The translations under genes were made by a program, and so were the position numbers. A stretch of DNA of 64,000 nucleotides from Anaerococcus sp. Marseille-Q5996. GTDB lineage: Bacteria > Bacillota > Clostridia > Tissierellales > Peptoniphilaceae. The stretch is from positions 22,619 through 86,618 of the forward strand of contig NZ_CAMPPE010000005.1 in the NCBI RefSeq assembly GCF_946893725.1, written 5' to 3'. Shown here one piece after another: positions 1 to 9,436 of the stretch; the stretch's first letter is position 1; every line of letters begins with the position of its first letter. The notes beneath the pieces are model-generated. The model searched no databases and was not told the origin of the DNA. It saw nothing but the letters and a program-made list of their open reading frames with translations.

Positions 1-585
1 TGATGGTGATATGCGTTTGTATAGTATTTGAGTTACGATTGATTCGATAGCACCTTTTATAATATTAAATGGAGCTACTGAAAAAATCATAAGTGTAATA
101 TAATTTTTAACCAGTGAGTTTCCAGGAATCATACCAGCAAAGGCTTCAAGGTCTATGTTCATTACCTTGCTATAGATTGGGAAAACTACAAAGGCATTTG
201 ATAAAGTTGCAACTGCACTCATAGCAATCACACCCAAAATTAAGGCTAGGATAGAATTTTTGCGAGTTTTTTTGTTGCGATAAATAAGTGATGATACCAA
301 AACAAAGGTAGATCCTACAACAAAGTTAGATAATTCCCCAACCCCACCTGTCATAGTCTTTGAAAGGTTAAGGACGTTTTTAATTAGCTGGATTAAAACC
401 CCATACCAAGGGCCCATAGCAAAGCCACCAATAAGTGCTGGAACATCAGCAAAATCAACTTTCATAAAAGGTGGAGCTATTGGAATAGGCAATTGAATAA
501 ACATCAATAAATATGATATACCCGCCAAAATACCAACTTTTACCATTCTGTCTAAACTAAACGATTTACTTCTTCTTTGAATCAT
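1..585 (-). CDS. ribU: Riboflavin ECF transporter S component RibU (3' end outside window)
   Basis: Substrate-binding membrane subunit of an energy-coupling factor transporter for riboflavin; in this family it works with a shared EcfA/A'/T module. My translation from ATG 585 gives 195 residues with several hydrophobic helices. It has the RibU-like stretch around residues 35-65: FMKVDFADVPALIGGFAMGP followed by a Lys-Asn pair. The start is set by GGAGG seven bases upstream. The frame is still open at the left edge, but RibU proteins are about 190-210 residues, so little is missing. The FMN riboswitch and terminator just upstream agree with the substrate call. Confidence 0.9.
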   Translation of the reverse strand, partial: MIQRRSKSFSLDRMVKVGILAGISYLLMFIQLPIPIAPPFMKVDFADVPALIGGFAMGPWYGVLIQLIKNVLNLSKTMTGGVGELSNFVVGSTFVLVSSLIYRNKKTRKNSILALILGVIAMSAVATLSNAFVVFPIYSKVMNIDLEAFAGMIPGNSLVKNYITLMIFSVAPFNIIKGAIESIVTQILYKRISPS

Positions 586-605
586 AATTACCTCCTAAAG
601 TGGGC

Positions 606-633
606 AATAAAAAATGCCCTAATCTTGGGGCAC
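606..633 (-). terminator. Riboswitch-controlled terminator of ribU
   Basis: On the minus strand TGCCC and GGGCA form a stem around an 8-nt loop, followed by a T run. It sits between the FMN aptamer and the ribU start, the usual place for a transcription-attenuating terminator. Confidence 0.75.
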
Positions 634-653
634 GAAAAAAATACAAAAAATAT

Positions 654-772
654 ATACTTCTCCCATCCAGACTATAACTGTCGGTTTTGGAATTGCACCA
701 AATCAACCAAAAAAATGGCTCGCAGACTATAACTGCCGGTTTAGGAATTTCACCTTACCCCGAAAACAAGCC
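654..772 (-). promoter_or_regulatory. FMN riboswitch (RFN element)
   Basis: Read on the minus strand, the conserved RFN blocks appear in order: CGGGGTAAGGTGAAATTCC, ACCGGCAGT, GCGAGCC, GATTTGGTGCAATTCC, AAACCGACAGT and GGATGGGAGAAG. FMN binding is expected to favour the downstream terminator and shut off ribU. The 5' flank of the aptamer is unusual: about 165 nt of GC-rich tandem repeats lie between the promoter and stem P1. Confidence 0.93.
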
Positions 773-930
773 CGTCCGGCTAGAGGAGGACCCTCCACGG
801 AGTGGTCTGAGGACGCAGTCCGAGGAAAGCCCGTCCGGCTAAGAGAGGAACCTCCACGGAGTGGCCGCAGGGCGGCACGCCCGAGGAAACTTATCCGGCG
901 TATAGAGGACTCGTGCCAATTAGGCACGGA
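768..930. repeat. Three ~60-nt GC-rich tandem repeats in the ribU leader
   Basis: On the plus strand, GTCCGGC-type blocks recur at about 773, 832 and 892 (period 59-60 nt). Each is followed after 4-7 nt by GAGGA and a hairpin such as CCAC-NN-GTGG or GTGCC-AATTA-GGCAC. GTCC can pair with GGAC around a 10-nt loop. A fourth related block lies far away at about 57682. The array is far more GC-rich than its surroundings and is transcribed as part of the ribU leader. Confidence 0.75.
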
Positions 931-998
931 ATTACCACAAACGCCAAGATGATTACCTATTACCGTATGGACTTTTAACCTATTTAGTTCTTGACAAC

Positions 999-1027
999 AT
1001 TATATCACAATCACAATCCAATATCAA
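999..1027 (-). promoter_or_regulatory. Promoter of the ribU leader
   Basis: On the minus strand TTGATA is followed after 17 nt by TATAAT. Transcription would start near 992, giving a leader of about 400 nt before ribU that includes the tandem repeats, the aptamer and the terminator. Confidence 0.75.
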
Positions 1028-1053
1028 TTAAATTTGAAAACAATTTCACAAAA

Positions 1054-1716
1054 TTAATCATTTGGCTTACAACTATCCAAAACCCACTTATAGCCCTTGC
1101 GATTAATAGTTTCTATAGGATTTAGATTTGCCTTTTTAAATTCTAAACGAATTTTTCTGATATGCTCTCTTACAGACCTCTCTGTGGTCTTCATGCCTTT
1201 TTTGTTCATGGCTTCCACAATGTCATCCTTGCTTAAAACTTTACCCATATTTGAAATTAAAACTGAGCAAATACTTATTTCAAATTTTGTAAGGTCTAGA
1301 ATGTCATTTCCAATCCTAAATATCCCATTATCCTCCTCCATTGTACAAAAACCAAGGCGGACAATGTTTGTATCATTGATTTCTTCTACTTTTTCAAAAA
1401 CTGAATTAATAAATTCCTCACGAGTATTTGAATGAATGACAAAGTCTTTGTCATCTAGCTCTTGTTCGTAAGGATTATCTGCGTTTCTCTCTGTTAGATA
1501 AATAACAGGTGTAGTAGTTGTTTGCTTTATGTATTGAATTACCTGGAGACATTTATTGTAGGTCATATCAACTAAAATCAAATCGTATTCGCTAAGATCA
1601 AGACCTATTAGGTCTTCCATTTGTTCAAATTTATGTATAACTACTTCGTTTTTATCAAACTGGGAATTTAAGAGAGATGAAACACCATTTTCATATTCAA
1701 CTGATGCTATTTTCAT
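1054..1716 (-). CDS. Orphan OmpR/PhoB-type response regulator with a degenerate receiver
   Basis: Likely DNA-binding transcription regulator of 220 residues. The C-terminal ~90 residues form a winged helix of the Trans_reg_C type, including the ERSVREHIRKIR recognition region and the final NRKGYKWVL strand. The N-terminal part resembles a receiver and keeps a possible phospho-acceptor Asp (LILVDM). It lacks the usual acidic pair near the N-terminus, and His replaces the conserved Lys after strand 5. No histidine kinase is adjacent. ATG 1716 is preferred over an upstream ATG at 1737 because AAAGGAGGAGAT directly precedes it. Confidence 0.75.
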   Translation of the reverse strand: MKIASVEYENGVSSLLNSQFDKNEVVIHKFEQMEDLIGLDLSEYDLILVDMTYNKCLQVIQYIKQTTTTPVIYLTERNADNPYEQELDDKDFVIHSNTREEFINSVFEKVEEINDTNIVRLGFCTMEEDNGIFRIGNDILDLTKFEISICSVLISNMGKVLSKDDIVEAMNKKGMKTTERSVREHIRKIRLEFKKANLNPIETINRKGYKWVLDSCKPND

Positions 1717-1831
1717 ATCTCCTCCTTTTCTATCCATAATTATAGCCTTTTAATAAGACAATGTAAAGATTTTTTTATATAAATTTTTATCATCTGTATA
1801 TAAAATACAAATTTGACTGAACTTTGTCAAG

Positions 1832-1862
1832 AAAAAAGAGCCTGCTTTAAGCAAGCCCTTTA
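1832..1862 (-). terminator. Terminator after gpmA
   Basis: Minus-strand GGGCTTGC-TTAAA-GCAGGCTC hairpin followed by TTTTTT. It ends the carD-gpmA run. Confidence 0.85.
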
Positions 1863-1871
1863 AATTATTTT

Positions 1872-2561
1872 TTATAAATAGTATTTTTTTATCATTTTAA
1901 GATCATCATCTAGTTCATAAACTAATGGTTGACCTGTTGGGATTTCTAAGTCCATTATATCTTCATCTGAGATACCTTCGATGTGTTTTGCTAATGCTCT
2001 TAGTGAGTTTCCGTGAGCTGCTACTAGGATTGTTTCATCTTTTAGTAGTTGTGGTGCAATATTATCAAAGAAATATGGTAATGCTCTTTCTAGAGTAACT
2101 TTTAAGTTTTCTCCTGTTGGAATTACATCTTTTGGTAGATTCTTAAATTGTCTCATATTTAATTGCTTTTCTTGTTCTTCTTCAGAAAGAGTTGGAGGTA
2201 GTGTATCATATGATCTTCTCCAAATATGAACTTGCTCATCCCCATATTTTTCTGCTGTTTCTGCTTTATTAAGTCCTTGTAGGGCACCATAGTGACGTTC
2301 GTTTAGTCTCCAAGATTTTTCTACCGGCACAAATAATTGTTCAGAATATTCTAGGACATAGTTACAAGTTTTGATTGCTCTTTTTAAAATTGATGTGTGA
2401 GCGTGGTCAAAAACTATGCCTGCTTCTTTAATTTTTTTACCAGCTTCAATTGCTTCTTCTTGGCCTTTTTCTGATAAATCAACATCTACCCATCCAGTGA
2501 ATTTGTTTGCAAGGTTCCATTCACTTTGGCCGTGTCTAACCATTACTAAAGTTTTTGTCAT
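1872..2561 (-). CDS. gpmA: 2,3-bisphosphoglycerate-dependent phosphoglycerate mutase
   Basis: Glycolytic enzyme interconverting 3- and 2-phosphoglycerate in the cytosol. At 229 residues it has the expected length. The phosphohistidine motif RHG is at residues 9-11 (His10), ERHYGALQG is at 88-96, and the second catalytic His lies in [11 protein letters not shown] near residue 180. Its ATG overlaps the mreB stop region by one base, so it is the last gene of the minus-strand run and is translationally linked to mreB. Confidence 0.95.
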   Translation of the reverse strand: MTKTLVMVRHGQSEWNLANKFTGWVDVDLSEKGQEEAIEAGKKIKEAGIVFDHAHTSILKRAIKTCNYVLEYSEQLFVPVEKSWRLNERHYGALQGLNKAETAEKYGDEQVHIWRRSYDTLPPTLSEEEQEKQLNMRQFKNLPKDVIPTGENLKVTLERALPYFFDNIAPQLLKDETILVAAHGNSLRALAKHIEGISDEDIMDLEIPTGQPLVYELDDDLKMIKKYYL

Positions 2562-3610
2562 TATCTTCTCCTTAGTTTTTCATTACTTTCTAACTCTTTT
2601 TGCTTAGCTTTTACGGAATCATCAGCGCTTTGGTCTATTTCATCAAGCCATGTAAGGGCGCGTCCTGTACCAATTACTACACATTGGTCGGCATTTTCCG
2701 CTATATTTACATCTATTTGGAATTTTTCAGCCAATCTTTGGCGTAGGCCGATGGTATAAGCCCCACCACCAGTTAAAATTATTTGTTTTTCGTAAATATC
2801 TGCTGCAAGCTCTGGAGGAGTTACCTCTAATACTTTTTTTACCCCATCTACGATTAAATCAACATAAGGCTTAATTGCAAGCTCTATTTCTCCTACCGGA
2901 ACAAAAACTTTTTGTGGAAGTCCTGTAGCAATTTCTCGCCCAGTAACTTCTATAGATCCATCAATCTCTGCATTTCCAGCCTCAATTTTTACTTCTTCAG
3001 CCTTGTTATCTCCAAGTAAAAGACCATATCTTTTTCTAATATAATCTTTAATTGCAGTATCAAATGTAAGTCCTGCCACTGGCACTGATGTACTAGCTAT
3101 GATTTGACCCATAGAAATCACTGCAATATCAGTAGTTCCCCCACCTATATCTACAATTAATTCTCCGCCAGCATCTGTAATATCAACTCCAGCGCCAATT
3201 GCAGCTGCAAGGGCTTCCTCGATTAAATATGTCCTGTGGGCTCCAGCATTTTCACTTGCCTGAAGGACTGCTCTTTTTTCTACTTGAGTTGCCCTACTTG
3301 GTACGCAAATTAATACATCTGGTTTTAATAGTGCTTTACTTAATGACTTATCTAAAAAATATTTTAGCATGCGTTCAGTAGATGGAAAATCTGCTATAAC
3401 ACCGTCTTTTAAGGGCATAACTGCTTTTACATTTCCTGGGGTTCTACCGACTAATTTTTTTGCTTCATCTCCCACAGCAAGTATCTCATCTTTTAAAACA
3501 TCCACAGCAATTACTGATGGCTCACTAAGGACCACTCCCTTGTTATTTACAAAAACTAAAACTTTGGCTGTACCAAGGTCTATAGCTACACTTCTTCTAA
3601 TCCTTGCCAT
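2561..3610 (-). CDS. mreB: Rod-shape-determining actin homologue MreB
   Basis: Bacterial actin that forms ATP-dependent membrane filaments and guides lateral wall synthesis. At 349 residues it is typical. Actin-fold nucleotide motifs are visible: [10 protein letters not shown] near residue 11, [13 protein letters not shown] near 153, and a glycine-rich [10 protein letters not shown] near 284. It lies 8 nt after metK and overlaps gpmA. No mreC or mreD is next to it, so it may be an Mbl/MreBH-type paralogue. Confidence 0.93.
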   Translation of the reverse strand: MARIRRSVAIDLGTAKVLVFVNNKGVVLSEPSVIAVDVLKDEILAVGDEAKKLVGRTPGNVKAVMPLKDGVIADFPSTERMLKYFLDKSLSKALLKPDVLICVPSRATQVEKRAVLQASENAGAHRTYLIEEALAAAIGAGVDITDAGGELIVDIGGGTTDIAVISMGQIIASTSVPVAGLTFDTAIKDYIRKRYGLLLGDNKAEEVKIEAGNAEIDGSIEVTGREIATGLPQKVFVPVGEIELAIKPYVDLIVDGVKKVLEVTPPELAADIYEKQIILTGGGAYTIGLRQRLAEKFQIDVNIAENADQCVVIGTGRALTWLDEIDQSADDSVKAKQKELESNEKLRRR

Positions 3611-3618
3611 TTTTTCTC

Positions 3619-4791
3619 CTAATATTTTTTAAGCTCTTCTACCTTATCAAGGGCTTCCCAGGTAAATTCTGGATTATTTCTGCCAAAATGCCCATAGCTT
3701 GAGGTATTTTTGTAAATTGGCCTTAATAGGTCCAAATTATCTATAATCGCTTGTGGTCTAAAGTCAAAGTTTTCTTTGACAATTTCTAGTAATCTTTCAT
3801 CATCATATTTTCCTGTACCAAAGCTGTCTACAAATATTGAAAGTGGATGGGCAACACCAATTGCATAAGAAATACCAATTTCAAGTTTTTCAGCAAGGCC
3901 AGCAGCAACCATATTTTTAGCTGCATATCTTGCCATATAAGCTGCGGACCTATCTACTTTTGTAGGGTCTTTTCCAGAAAATGCTCCACCACCAGATTTT
4001 GAATATCCACCGTAGGTATCTACAATTATTTTTCTTCCAGTTAGCCCGCTATCGCCTTTTGGTCCACCGATTACAAATTTGCCTGTTGGATTTACATAAA
4101 TTTTAGTATTTTCATCGATTAATGATGGATCTATTACTTTTTTTATAACTTCATTTATAATATCTTCTCTAATTTGTTCAAGGCTTATATCTTCTGTATG
4201 TTGGGCAGAAATTACTATATTGTCAATACGAACTAATTTATCATCATCATATTCTACAGTTACTTGAGTTTTGCCATCTGGTCTTAGGTAGTCAAGTACT
4301 TTATTTTTACGAACTTCTGTTAGTCTTTGGGCAAGTTTGTGGGCATAGTTTATAGAAACTGGCAAATATTCTTCAGTTTCATTGTCTGCATAACCAAAAA
4401 TTATTCCTTGGTCGCCTGCTCCAATTTGGTCGTATTTATCATTTGTTGACTTAAATTCTTGGGCGCTATTTACCCCTTGGGCGATGTCTGGTGATTGCTC
4501 GATTAAGGATGTAAGAACAGCTACATTTGAATAATCAAAACCAATATTTGGATCATCATAGCCAATTTCTTTAATAGTTTGGCGGACAATTTGTTCTACT
4601 GGTGCATAAGCTGTTGTAGAAATTTCTCCAACAACCAATACCAAACCTGTTGAAGTTACTGTCTCACAGGCTACTCTCGCATTTTTATCTTGTTTTAAAC
4701 ACTCATCAAGGATTGCATCTGAAATCCTATCGCAAACCTTATCTGGGTGGCCTTCTGTTACTGATTCGCTTGCTATAAATCTACGCATCAT
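3619..4791 (-). CDS. metK: S-adenosylmethionine synthase
   Basis: Makes S-adenosylmethionine from ATP and methionine. The 390-residue protein shows GHPDKVCD near residue 15, [12 protein letters not shown] near 120, and the [19 protein letters not shown] block near 265, the standard MAT signatures. The start is at an ATGATG doublet; ATG 4791 overlaps the ispF stop as ATGA, indicating coupled translation. No SAM riboswitch can precede it because ispF is directly upstream. Confidence 0.97.
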   Translation of the reverse strand: MMRRFIASESVTEGHPDKVCDRISDAILDECLKQDKNARVACETVTSTGLVLVVGEISTTAYAPVEQIVRQTIKEIGYDDPNIGFDYSNVAVLTSLIEQSPDIAQGVNSAQEFKSTNDKYDQIGAGDQGIIFGYADNETEEYLPVSINYAHKLAQRLTEVRKNKVLDYLRPDGKTQVTVEYDDDKLVRIDNIVISAQHTEDISLEQIREDIINEVIKKVIDPSLIDENTKIYVNPTGKFVIGGPKGDSGLTGRKIIVDTYGGYSKSGGGAFSGKDPTKVDRSAAYMARYAAKNMVAAGLAEKLEIGISYAIGVAHPLSIFVDSFGTGKYDDERLLEIVKENFDFRPQAIIDNLDLLRPIYKNTSSYGHFGRNNPEFTWEALDKVEELKKY

Positions 4792-5261
4792 TTCTCCTCT
4801 AATATTACAACAGCACGAGCTTCAATTCCTAAACCCTCTCCAGTAAATCCAAGGCCTTCACTTGTAGATGCCTTGATGGATACATTTTCAGGTAGTGTTT
4901 TTAAATGCTCTGCTAATAAGTTTTTAATTTCATCTCTTCTTGGGCTGATTTTTGGCATTTCACAGATGATAACTGTATCAAGATTGCCAATTTTATAGCC
5001 CTTTTGGTCCATAAGCTCAACCACATGGTCAAGTAGGTCTATAGAATAAATATCCTTGTATTTTGGATCTGTATCTGGGAATAATTTTCCAATATCACTT
5101 TGCCCTAGGGCTCCCAAAATTGCATCCATAATGGAGTGGGTCAAAACATCTGCATCAGAATGGCCCAAAAGACCTTTTTCATAATCAAATTTGATGCCGC
5201 CTAGGATTAAATCTCTATTTTCTACTAGCCTATGAACGTCATAGCCTATACCAATTTTCAT
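4788..5261 (-). CDS. ispF: 2-C-methyl-D-erythritol 2,4-cyclodiphosphate synthase
   Basis: Fifth step of the MEP isoprenoid pathway. It is 157 residues, the usual size. Metal-ligand motif GYDVHRL (Asp8, His10) and [11 protein letters not shown] are present. ISPRRDEI and the C-terminal [13 protein letters not shown] are typical of the family. It overlaps ispD upstream and metK downstream by 4 nt each. Confidence 0.96.
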   Translation of the reverse strand: MKIGIGYDVHRLVENRDLILGGIKFDYEKGLLGHSDADVLTHSIMDAILGALGQSDIGKLFPDTDPKYKDIYSIDLLDHVVELMDQKGYKIGNLDTVIICEMPKISPRRDEIKNLLAEHLKTLPENVSIKASTSEGLGFTGEGLGIEARAVVILEEK

Positions 5262-5980
5262 TTATTTTCCTCAGTTTCTTCTTGTTTTTTAATATATGCT
5301 CTTGCAAAAAGTATATCTTCATTTGTGGTAATTTTGATATTTGAATATTCTCCCTCAACCACTTTTACTGGTGTTTCCCTATCAAAAAACTCAAATAATT
5401 GACTGTCATCAGTTATTTTAAATTCACTTTTTACGTATTTTTCATACATGGTAAATATAGTTTTTTTGTCAAAGGCTTGGGGAGTTTGAACATTGTAGAC
5501 AAAGGCACGGTTTGGCGTAAAATCAACAACCATGTTTTCATCTAAAATTTTAACTGTATCTTTTGTTTTTGTTGCAGTTATTACTGCCTTATAATTTTTT
5601 AGCTCCTTAAGTGTATTATAAAAAAGCTGTCTACTTGCAAAAGGTCTTACCCCATCGTGGGTTAAGACCAATTCACAATCTTTATTTAAGGCTTTTAGTC
5701 CTTCAAATGTCGATAGCTCGCGAGTGCTGCTACCAAAAACATAGTTTACTTTTTTAGAAAATTTGTCATTTTTTAGTATTGATTTGATAATCTCTTCATC
5801 TTCTTTTCTGATTACTAAAATTATTTCGTCAAATTCTTCAATACTTGTTACAGTTTCTAAAGTACGTTCGATTATTTTTTTATCATCGATATTTAAAAAA
5901 GGTTTGTTAATATCGCTATTCATACGTCTGCCTGAGCCTGCGGATGTGATTATAGCTGATAAAAATTTGCCATCAAACAT
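5258..5980 (-). CDS. ispD: 2-C-methyl-D-erythritol 4-phosphate cytidylyltransferase
   Basis: Third step of the MEP pathway, transferring CMP to methylerythritol phosphate. The 240-residue protein has the nucleotide-binding loop SAGSGRRMNSDINKPFL near residue 13, VLTHDGVRPF near 106, and VQTPQAF near 163. It abuts the PIN-TRAM gene upstream and overlaps ispF by 4 nt. IspD-IspF adjacency after a CarD/PIN-TRAM pair is a common Firmicute arrangement. Confidence 0.95.
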   Translation of the reverse strand: MFDGKFLSAIITSAGSGRRMNSDINKPFLNIDDKKIIERTLETVTSIEEFDEIILVIRKEDEEIIKSILKNDKFSKKVNYVFGSSTRELSTFEGLKALNKDCELVLTHDGVRPFASRQLFYNTLKELKNYKAVITATKTKDTVKILDENMVVDFTPNRAFVYNVQTPQAFDKKTIFTMYEKYVKSEFKITDDSQLFEFFDRETPVKVVEGEYSNIKITTNEDILFARAYIKKQEETEENK

Positions 5981-7087
5981 TTAATCCTCTTCGCTTCTTA
6001 CAAATATCATACGTCCTGCAGAAGTTTGTAAAACACTGGTTACAACAGCATTTATAGTTTGGTCGATAAATTTATCCCCATCTTCTACTACTACCATTGT
6101 ACCATCGTCAAGATATCCTACACCTTGATTTTTGCCCTTTCCTTCCTTGATGACGTCTATTCTCATTCGTTCACCTGGAATTACTACTGGTTTTAGGGCA
6201 TTTGCCAAATCATTTATGTTTAAAACCGGGATGCCTTGGACATCTGCCACCTTGTTTAGGTTGTAATCATTTGTAAAGACTTTTGCTCCCAAATCCATGG
6301 CAAGTTTTAAAAGTTTGCTGTCCACTTCCTTAATTTCTGGATAATCTTGATCTGTTATTTTTAGATTTATTTTATCTGACTTTTTAATTGCATTTACAAT
6401 ATCAAGCCCGCGGCGACCACGTTCGCGTTTTAAGTCATCTGGGCTATCTGCTATGTGTTGGAGCTCTTCTAGGACAAACTCAGAAATAATTAGCTCCCCT
6501 TCTATAAAATCAGTTTCAATAATATCAACTATTCTTCCATCTATAATCACTGATGTATCAAGTACTTTTGGGCTTGCAGGATTTTTGCTTCTATCAAGTT
6601 TAAAAGTTGATTTTAAGTCCTTATTTTCTTTGCTGGTTTTAAACAAATTGACAAAATCATCGCTATTTTTAGCTGCCACTCTCCAACCTAAAAAACCTAA
6701 ACCGATATATAATAAAATAGATAATAGCACAAAAATTGAATTGCCCACATAAGGTAGTTGTAGGCTGGTTAAAGGTCTTGAGATTAAAGTTGCAATTAAA
6801 ATACCAAGTATTGCCCCAATTGTTCCAACAATAAGTTTGCTTGCCGGTATGTCGCTCATTTGGCCTTCAATATTTGAAATGCCTGCCATAAATTTATCTG
6901 CAAATGATGCAAATAATAAATAAAATATTATCCCACCAACTAGGCCTGCTATAACATTAGCAATGATAAATATAATGCCGCTCGGTTGAATTAACAAACT
7001 TGCGGCATTGAATACATTTAAAACTACTATGCCAAGGACTAGGCCAATTAGTGTGATAAGAATTTCAAAAACTCTTTTCATTAACAC
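5981..7087 (-). CDS. PIN/TRAM-domain membrane protein (YacL family)
   Basis: Membrane-anchored putative ribonuclease of 368 residues. About four hydrophobic helices fill residues 5-150. A PIN nuclease domain follows, with acidic residues in LDTSVIIDGRIVDII (near 175), the ELQHIAD region and FTNDYNLNKVA (near 272). A C-terminal TRAM-like RNA-binding region covers about 300-365. The in vivo substrate is unknown in this family. The gene lies between carD and ispD, the conserved neighbourhood of B. subtilis yacL. Confidence 0.88.
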   Translation of the reverse strand: MLMKRVFEILITLIGLVLGIVVLNVFNAASLLIQPSGIIFIIANVIAGLVGGIIFYLLFASFADKFMAGISNIEGQMSDIPASKLIVGTIGAILGILIATLISRPLTSLQLPYVGNSIFVLLSILLYIGLGFLGWRVAAKNSDDFVNLFKTSKENKDLKSTFKLDRSKNPASPKVLDTSVIIDGRIVDIIETDFIEGELIISEFVLEELQHIADSPDDLKRERGRRGLDIVNAIKKSDKINLKITDQDYPEIKEVDSKLLKLAMDLGAKVFTNDYNLNKVADVQGIPVLNINDLANALKPVVIPGERMRIDVIKEGKGKNQGVGYLDDGTMVVVEDGDKFIDQTINAVVTSVLQTSAGRMIFVRSEED

Positions 7088-7097
7088 TCCTTGATTA

Positions 7098-7577
7098 CTA
7101 AAGTCCGATAGATTCGTCTATCATTTTCTCAGCTTTTTCTTTATCTAGAGAACCTGCCATGACTAATTCGCTAGCCATAATTCTTCTTGCTCTATTTAAC
7201 AATTTCTTTTCTGTGGTTGATAAACCTTTTTCCTTATCCAAAATTGTAAGATTTCTAACCATCTTTGCAATTTCGAAAATATCGCCTGTCTTAATAATTT
7301 CTTGATTTTCTCTGTATCTTACATTCCAGTTGCTAGACATTTCTGTTGGTTCATCATCCAAAATTCTAAGTACTTCATCGCCATCTTCCTTGCCGATGAC
7401 ATCTCTTATATGCATTTTATCAATATTTGCTATTGGAATTGAAATATCCATAGAACCAATTGGCATTTTTAGGATGTAATAATCTTTTTCTTCTCCCAAA
7501 AATTCCTTTTTTTCAATAGAATCAATAGTACCCGCACCGTGGTTTGGGTATACGATTTTATCGCCGATTTTAAACAT
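7098..7577 (-). CDS. CarD/CdnL-family transcription regulator
   Basis: RNA polymerase-binding regulator that stabilises open complexes in this family. At 159 residues it has the N-terminal Tudor-like RID domain (FKIGDKIVYPNHGAGTI at residues 2-18) and a C-terminal helical DNA-binding domain rich in charged residues, including LLNRARRIMASELVMA near 125. It is the first gene of the minus-strand run leading to gpmA. Start ATG 7577 is preceded by TAGGAGGTAAAA. Confidence 0.9.
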   Translation of the reverse strand: MFKIGDKIVYPNHGAGTIDSIEKKEFLGEEKDYYILKMPIGSMDISIPIANIDKMHIRDVIGKEDGDEVLRILDDEPTEMSSNWNVRYRENQEIIKTGDIFEIAKMVRNLTILDKEKGLSTTEKKLLNRARRIMASELVMAGSLDKEKAEKMIDESIGL

Positions 7578-7655
7578 TTTTACCTCCTAGGTTCTCACTA
7601 TTATTATAACAAATTTGAACCTTTTAGTAAATAAATTAAAGTTTTGCCAAAATAC

Positions 7656-8561
7656 CTAGACCCTATCCCTAAGTCCTGTTCTCATCCTAATTTTCTCTTT
7701 TAAGACCCTAATGTCGGCAAGGGTAGTAGATCCCCCGTATTCTCCATCAAGGGCCCAGGCTACTTTTTGATCAGTTCTTACAATAAATTCCCTGCCTTGG
7801 CGGAGAATTAGCATATCATTTTCTTTTCTATTTGTAATTCCAAAAACAATTTTATTTATATCAGCCAGAGATTGGGGGCGTTTTACCATAGTTAGCTCAA
7901 AAATCCCATCAGAAAGGCCTACATTTTCACCGGTTATACCCACAAAACCTCCAACAGAAACAGAATTTGTAACCATAAAGTGGATAAATTCTCCACCTAT
8001 GACTTCTCCATCTACTTCTACTTCCATTTTATATGCTGGGATGTTAACTAGGGGTAAAGTTTGCTTTAAGCCCTCAAAAATATAGGCAGAACGACCAAAA
8101 ATATTCTTTACATCTTGGCCTGTACTATAAGAAACCTCGGCAATAGTCCCAAAGGCTGCTACATACACAAAATACTTTTCATCTAGCCTTCCTACATCAA
8201 TATGTTTTTGATATCCACGGGTAGCAACTTTTGTGGCTTTTTCTATGTCTGCTGGGATATTTAATGATATTGAAAAATCATTTGTAGATCCAGTTGGTAT
8301 GTAGCCTATTAGGGGATCAATTTCTCTTTTACAAACTGCAGAAATAACTTCATCAAGGGTACCATCTCCACCGCTGACTATGATTTCGTCAAAACGATGG
8401 CCCATTTTTTCTACTATGTAGCGAGCATCCCCTCGACTTTGAGTTGCATAAACGCTTGTTAAATATTCTCTTTCGCTAAGGTAGTCTATAATCCAGGGCA
8501 AGTATTCATTTATTATTCTCTGGCCGCTGTTTGGGTTGTAGACAAAAAGGGCATCTTTCAT
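7656..8561 (-). CDS. Diacylglycerol kinase-family lipid kinase
   Basis: Soluble ATP-dependent lipid kinase, probably recycling diacylglycerol to phosphatidic acid or phosphorylating a related lipid. The 301-residue protein has VYNPNSGQR near residue 8, the glycine-rich SGGDGTLDEV near 64, and IPTGSTNDFS near 89, matching the DAGK catalytic fold. No hydrophobic helix is obvious. It stands alone, about 80 nt upstream of carD, so it could be DgkB-like. The exact substrate is not shown by sequence. Confidence 0.85.
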   Translation of the reverse strand: MKDALFVYNPNSGQRIINEYLPWIIDYLSEREYLTSVYATQSRGDARYIVEKMGHRFDEIIVSGGDGTLDEVISAVCKREIDPLIGYIPTGSTNDFSISLNIPADIEKATKVATRGYQKHIDVGRLDEKYFVYVAAFGTIAEVSYSTGQDVKNIFGRSAYIFEGLKQTLPLVNIPAYKMEVEVDGEVIGGEFIHFMVTNSVSVGGFVGITGENVGLSDGIFELTMVKRPQSLADINKIVFGITNRKENDMLILRQGREFIVRTDQKVAWALDGEYGGSTTLADIRVLKEKIRMRTGLRDRV

Positions 8562-8618
8562 GGCATCTCCTTTATTTCTTTATTTAAGAAAAATATACAC
8601 TTTATAGGATTTTTGTAA

Positions 8619-8647
8619 ATAAAAAAGATGCCAATTTGGCATCTAAT
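8619..8647 (-). terminator. Terminator after the ABC permease gene
   Basis: Minus-strand GATGCCAA/TTGGCATC hairpin followed by TTTTTT, directly after the stop of the permease gene. Confidence 0.8.
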
Positions 8648-9436
8648 TTAAGCAACACTTAATTTATCTTTGTGGATTTTAAGAGTTAAGATGTAAAATA
8701 TAGCTGCAACAAATATGTTAAATAAGGCTGGTAGAATAACCGTCTTCATAACAGGTGCATTATTTGCAACTTCAAGACTAAATTCACCTGAGTTAACAGT
8801 AGTCATATAATCAGCTATAATCCACCCTTGAACTTTAGTGAATAAATATCCAACAATTATAAATATTATGGAAAATATAATTGCTGAAGCAGATTTTGAA
8901 ACTCCTAATATTTTTAAATGACCAGCTGTATTCGCAAACATAATCATAGATGCAAATGAAAGTCCAATCATAAAAAAGTTTAGTATTACTCCCCAAAATA
9001 TCCTAATATCTATCTTGCTAAGTAGTTCTGAGATTTCCCCAAAAAGTTCAGCAAAACTTAATGGTGCATTGGATTGGGTAATAGTTAATAGTATGAAATT
9101 CAAAACAATAGATATAGCAATAATAAGTCCAATTAATATATAATTGATGTATCTTGCTCCTGTAACTTCAGCAGAACTAAAAGGTAAGGCTGAATAAAAT
9201 GATGCATTATCGCCATAAAATCTTTGATTGTCATTTTTTGTTAAAACTGCAATACCAATAAGTGGTCCTGCTACTAAAAGTATCCCAGAAAGTACTAATC
9301 CAATTCCAACTAAAAACGAGCTCTCAAAAACCCTTATTAGCTGAGAAAAAATTGTAACTGCAGCTAAGGGTAAAAATAACCACAATATTATAGTTTTAAT
9401 ATCTTCCTTAAAAATTTGTCCAAATAATTTTCCCAT
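8648..9436 (-). CDS. ABC transporter permease, putative exporter
   Basis: Integral membrane protein of 262 residues with about six hydrophobic helices and few conserved motifs. It overlaps the upstream ATP-binding gene by one base and follows a GntR regulator, the layout of YtrA-type cell-envelope or drug-response exporters. I cannot name a substrate. It contains NDNQRFYGDNASFYSALPFS near residue 70, a feature common in small ABC-2-like permeases. Confidence 0.75.
   Translation of the reverse strand: MGKLFGQIFKEDIKTIILWLFLPLAAVTIFSQLIRVFESSFLVGIGLVLSGILLVAGPLIGIAVLTKNDNQRFYGDNASFYSALPFSSAEVTGARYINYILIGLIIAISIVLNFILLTITQSNAPLSFAELFGEISELLSKIDIRIFWGVILNFFMIGLSFASMIMFANTAGHLKILGVSKSASAIIFSIIFIIVGYLFTKVQGWIIADYMTTVNSGEFSLEVANNAPVMKTVILPALFNIFVAAIFYILTLKIHKDKLSVA

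Noticed and set aside
727..927. 66-codon open frame on the minus strand
   Set aside because: It is an open frame through the GC-rich tandem repeats and the riboswitch leader, with no ribosome site or protein-like composition.
3619..4791. SAM riboswitch controlling metK
   Set aside because: metK overlaps ispF upstream, leaving no room for a leader.
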